A stretch of DNA of 15,763 bases, from the NCBI GenBank assembly GCA_004552615.1, contig SFNZ01000035.1:1-15763 (forward strand), in the 5' to 3' direction. Source of the DNA: Bacteroidales bacterium (GTDB lineage Bacteria; Bacteroidota; Bacteroidia; Bacteroidales; UBA932). Each line of letters opens with the position of its first letter. Position 1 is the first letter of the stretch. Made by a program: the position numbers and the translations under genes. Below, piece by piece: positions 15,321 to 15,763 of this stretch. A model generated the notes under the pieces. That model had not been told where the DNA came from and ran no database searches. It saw nothing but the letters and a program-made list of their open reading frames with translations.

Positions 15321-15763
15321 TTATTTTTCTATCAGCGACAGGAATCCTTCCGAGTCAAGTCCTGAAACATATTGTCCAAGGTCAGCATCCACGAGCTTTC
15401 CCGCTACGGCAGCTCTCTCGTCAGGAACCCCGGCAAGAAGTGATGTCAGATATTCATCGACGTCTTCACGAGAAGAGAAGAAATCACCTGACACATGGCA
15501 TTTTACAATCTTTCCCCCGTCAATGTCAAAGTCCAAGCTCAGTTCGCCTACCCCTTCAATCTTGCCCATGTGGATGACACTGTATGCGTGGTTGCGTCCC
15601 TCGAGAAAAGCCAGATCCAGATACGTTGCCTCGATCTTCTCTATTTCCGCTATCTGCTCCGGAGTCAGCATTACCTCCTCGATTCTCTCAATACGGCCGT
15701 CCGGGTCCCTTACTCCGCAGAACTCGTTTATCAGATATTTCTTGTAGCACCTGATGTCGGCCA
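15321..15763 (-). CDS. lplA: Lipoate--protein ligase, C-terminal part (5' end outside the window)
   Basis: The frame is open from the window edge through to TAA at 15323-15321, giving 146 residues. The reading continues upstream of the first internal Met (15671) with ADIRCYKKYLINEFCGVRDP and IERIEEV, so that Met is not the start. The sequence matches the end of the catalytic domain plus the C-terminal accessory domain of LplA-type ligases, with a strand pattern IEGVGELSLDFDIDGGKI, then VKCHVSGDFFSS, then a helical tail LLAGV...LGQYVSGLDSEGFLSLI. LplA activates free lipoate with ATP and transfers it to lipoyl domains. Its placement 25 nt ahead of gcvT suggests that its main client is GcvH. The ATP/lipoate-binding core is not visible, so activity and exact subtype cannot be judged from this part. 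Confidence 0.87.
   Translation of the reverse strand, partial: ADIRCYKKYLINEFCGVRDPDGRIERIEEVMLTPEQIAEIEKIEATYLDLAFLEGRNHAYSVIHMGKIEGVGELSLDFDIDGGKIVKCHVSGDFFSSREDVDEYLTSLLAGVPDERAAVAGKLVDADLGQYVSGLDSEGFLSLIEK

Noticed and set aside
15321..15671. A free-standing 116-residue protein starting at the Met at 15671
   Set aside because: The frame stays open to the window edge and the added residues continue the lipoate ligase sequence, so this is an internal Met of lplA.

Overview
The window looks like chromosomal housekeeping DNA from a member of the Bacteroidota, most likely the order Bacteroidales. The signs are TAnnTTTG-type -7 promoter elements, AT-rich gene starts with no clear Shine-Dalgarno sequence, an Obg GTPase that ends directly after its G domain, a Bacteroides-type nucleoside permease, and a FAD oxidoreductase of a family common in gut Bacteroidetes. 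Base composition is moderate, around half GC by eye. I cannot name a genus. Genes are tightly packed and no gene-free stretch reaches 300 bases.

Layout. (1) 1-824, plus strand: the 3' end of obg, then a PAP2-type membrane phosphatase joined to it by an ATGA overlap. (2) 837-8003, minus strand: a six-gene run in the order tgt, lptG, uraA-like permease, dut, secreted FAD oxidoreductase, murF. Gaps are 39 nt or less and the last two genes overlap by one base (TAATG). It converges with the obg-PAP2 pair over a stem-loop at 825-856. (3) 8004-8092: a divergent control region with a Bacteroidetes -7 element on each strand. (4) 8093-9364, plus strand: a NupG-family nucleoside:H+ symporter, which converges with the next operon over a strong stem-loop at 9375-9410. 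(5) 9432-15763, minus strand: a complete glycine cleavage operon, transcribed lplA (cut by the window edge), gcvT, gcvH, gcvPA, gcvPB, lpdA, with 11-25 nt gaps.

How the genes work together. The gcv operon encodes every part of the glycine cleavage complex: P-protein as two subunits, lipoyl carrier H, aminomethyltransferase T and the dihydrolipoyl dehydrogenase L. It also encodes a lipoate ligase that can load lipoate onto GcvH, so the cofactor-attachment step is co-transcribed with the complex that needs it. The tgt-murF run mixes tRNA queuosine modification, lipopolysaccharide export, nucleobase uptake, dUTP removal, an exported flavoenzyme of unknown substrate, and peptidoglycan precursor synthesis. 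Together with the nucleoside permease next door, uraA and dut give the area a nucleobase/nucleotide theme.

I found no mobile element, CRISPR array, rRNA or tRNA gene, prophage or evident new defence system. The observations most worth a second look are fine-scale: Tgt has lost all three cysteines of the usual zinc site, GcvPB carries a small four-cysteine cluster near its N-terminus, the tgt and permease promoters appear to overlap, and a Sec-exported flavoenzyme is translationally coupled to murF.
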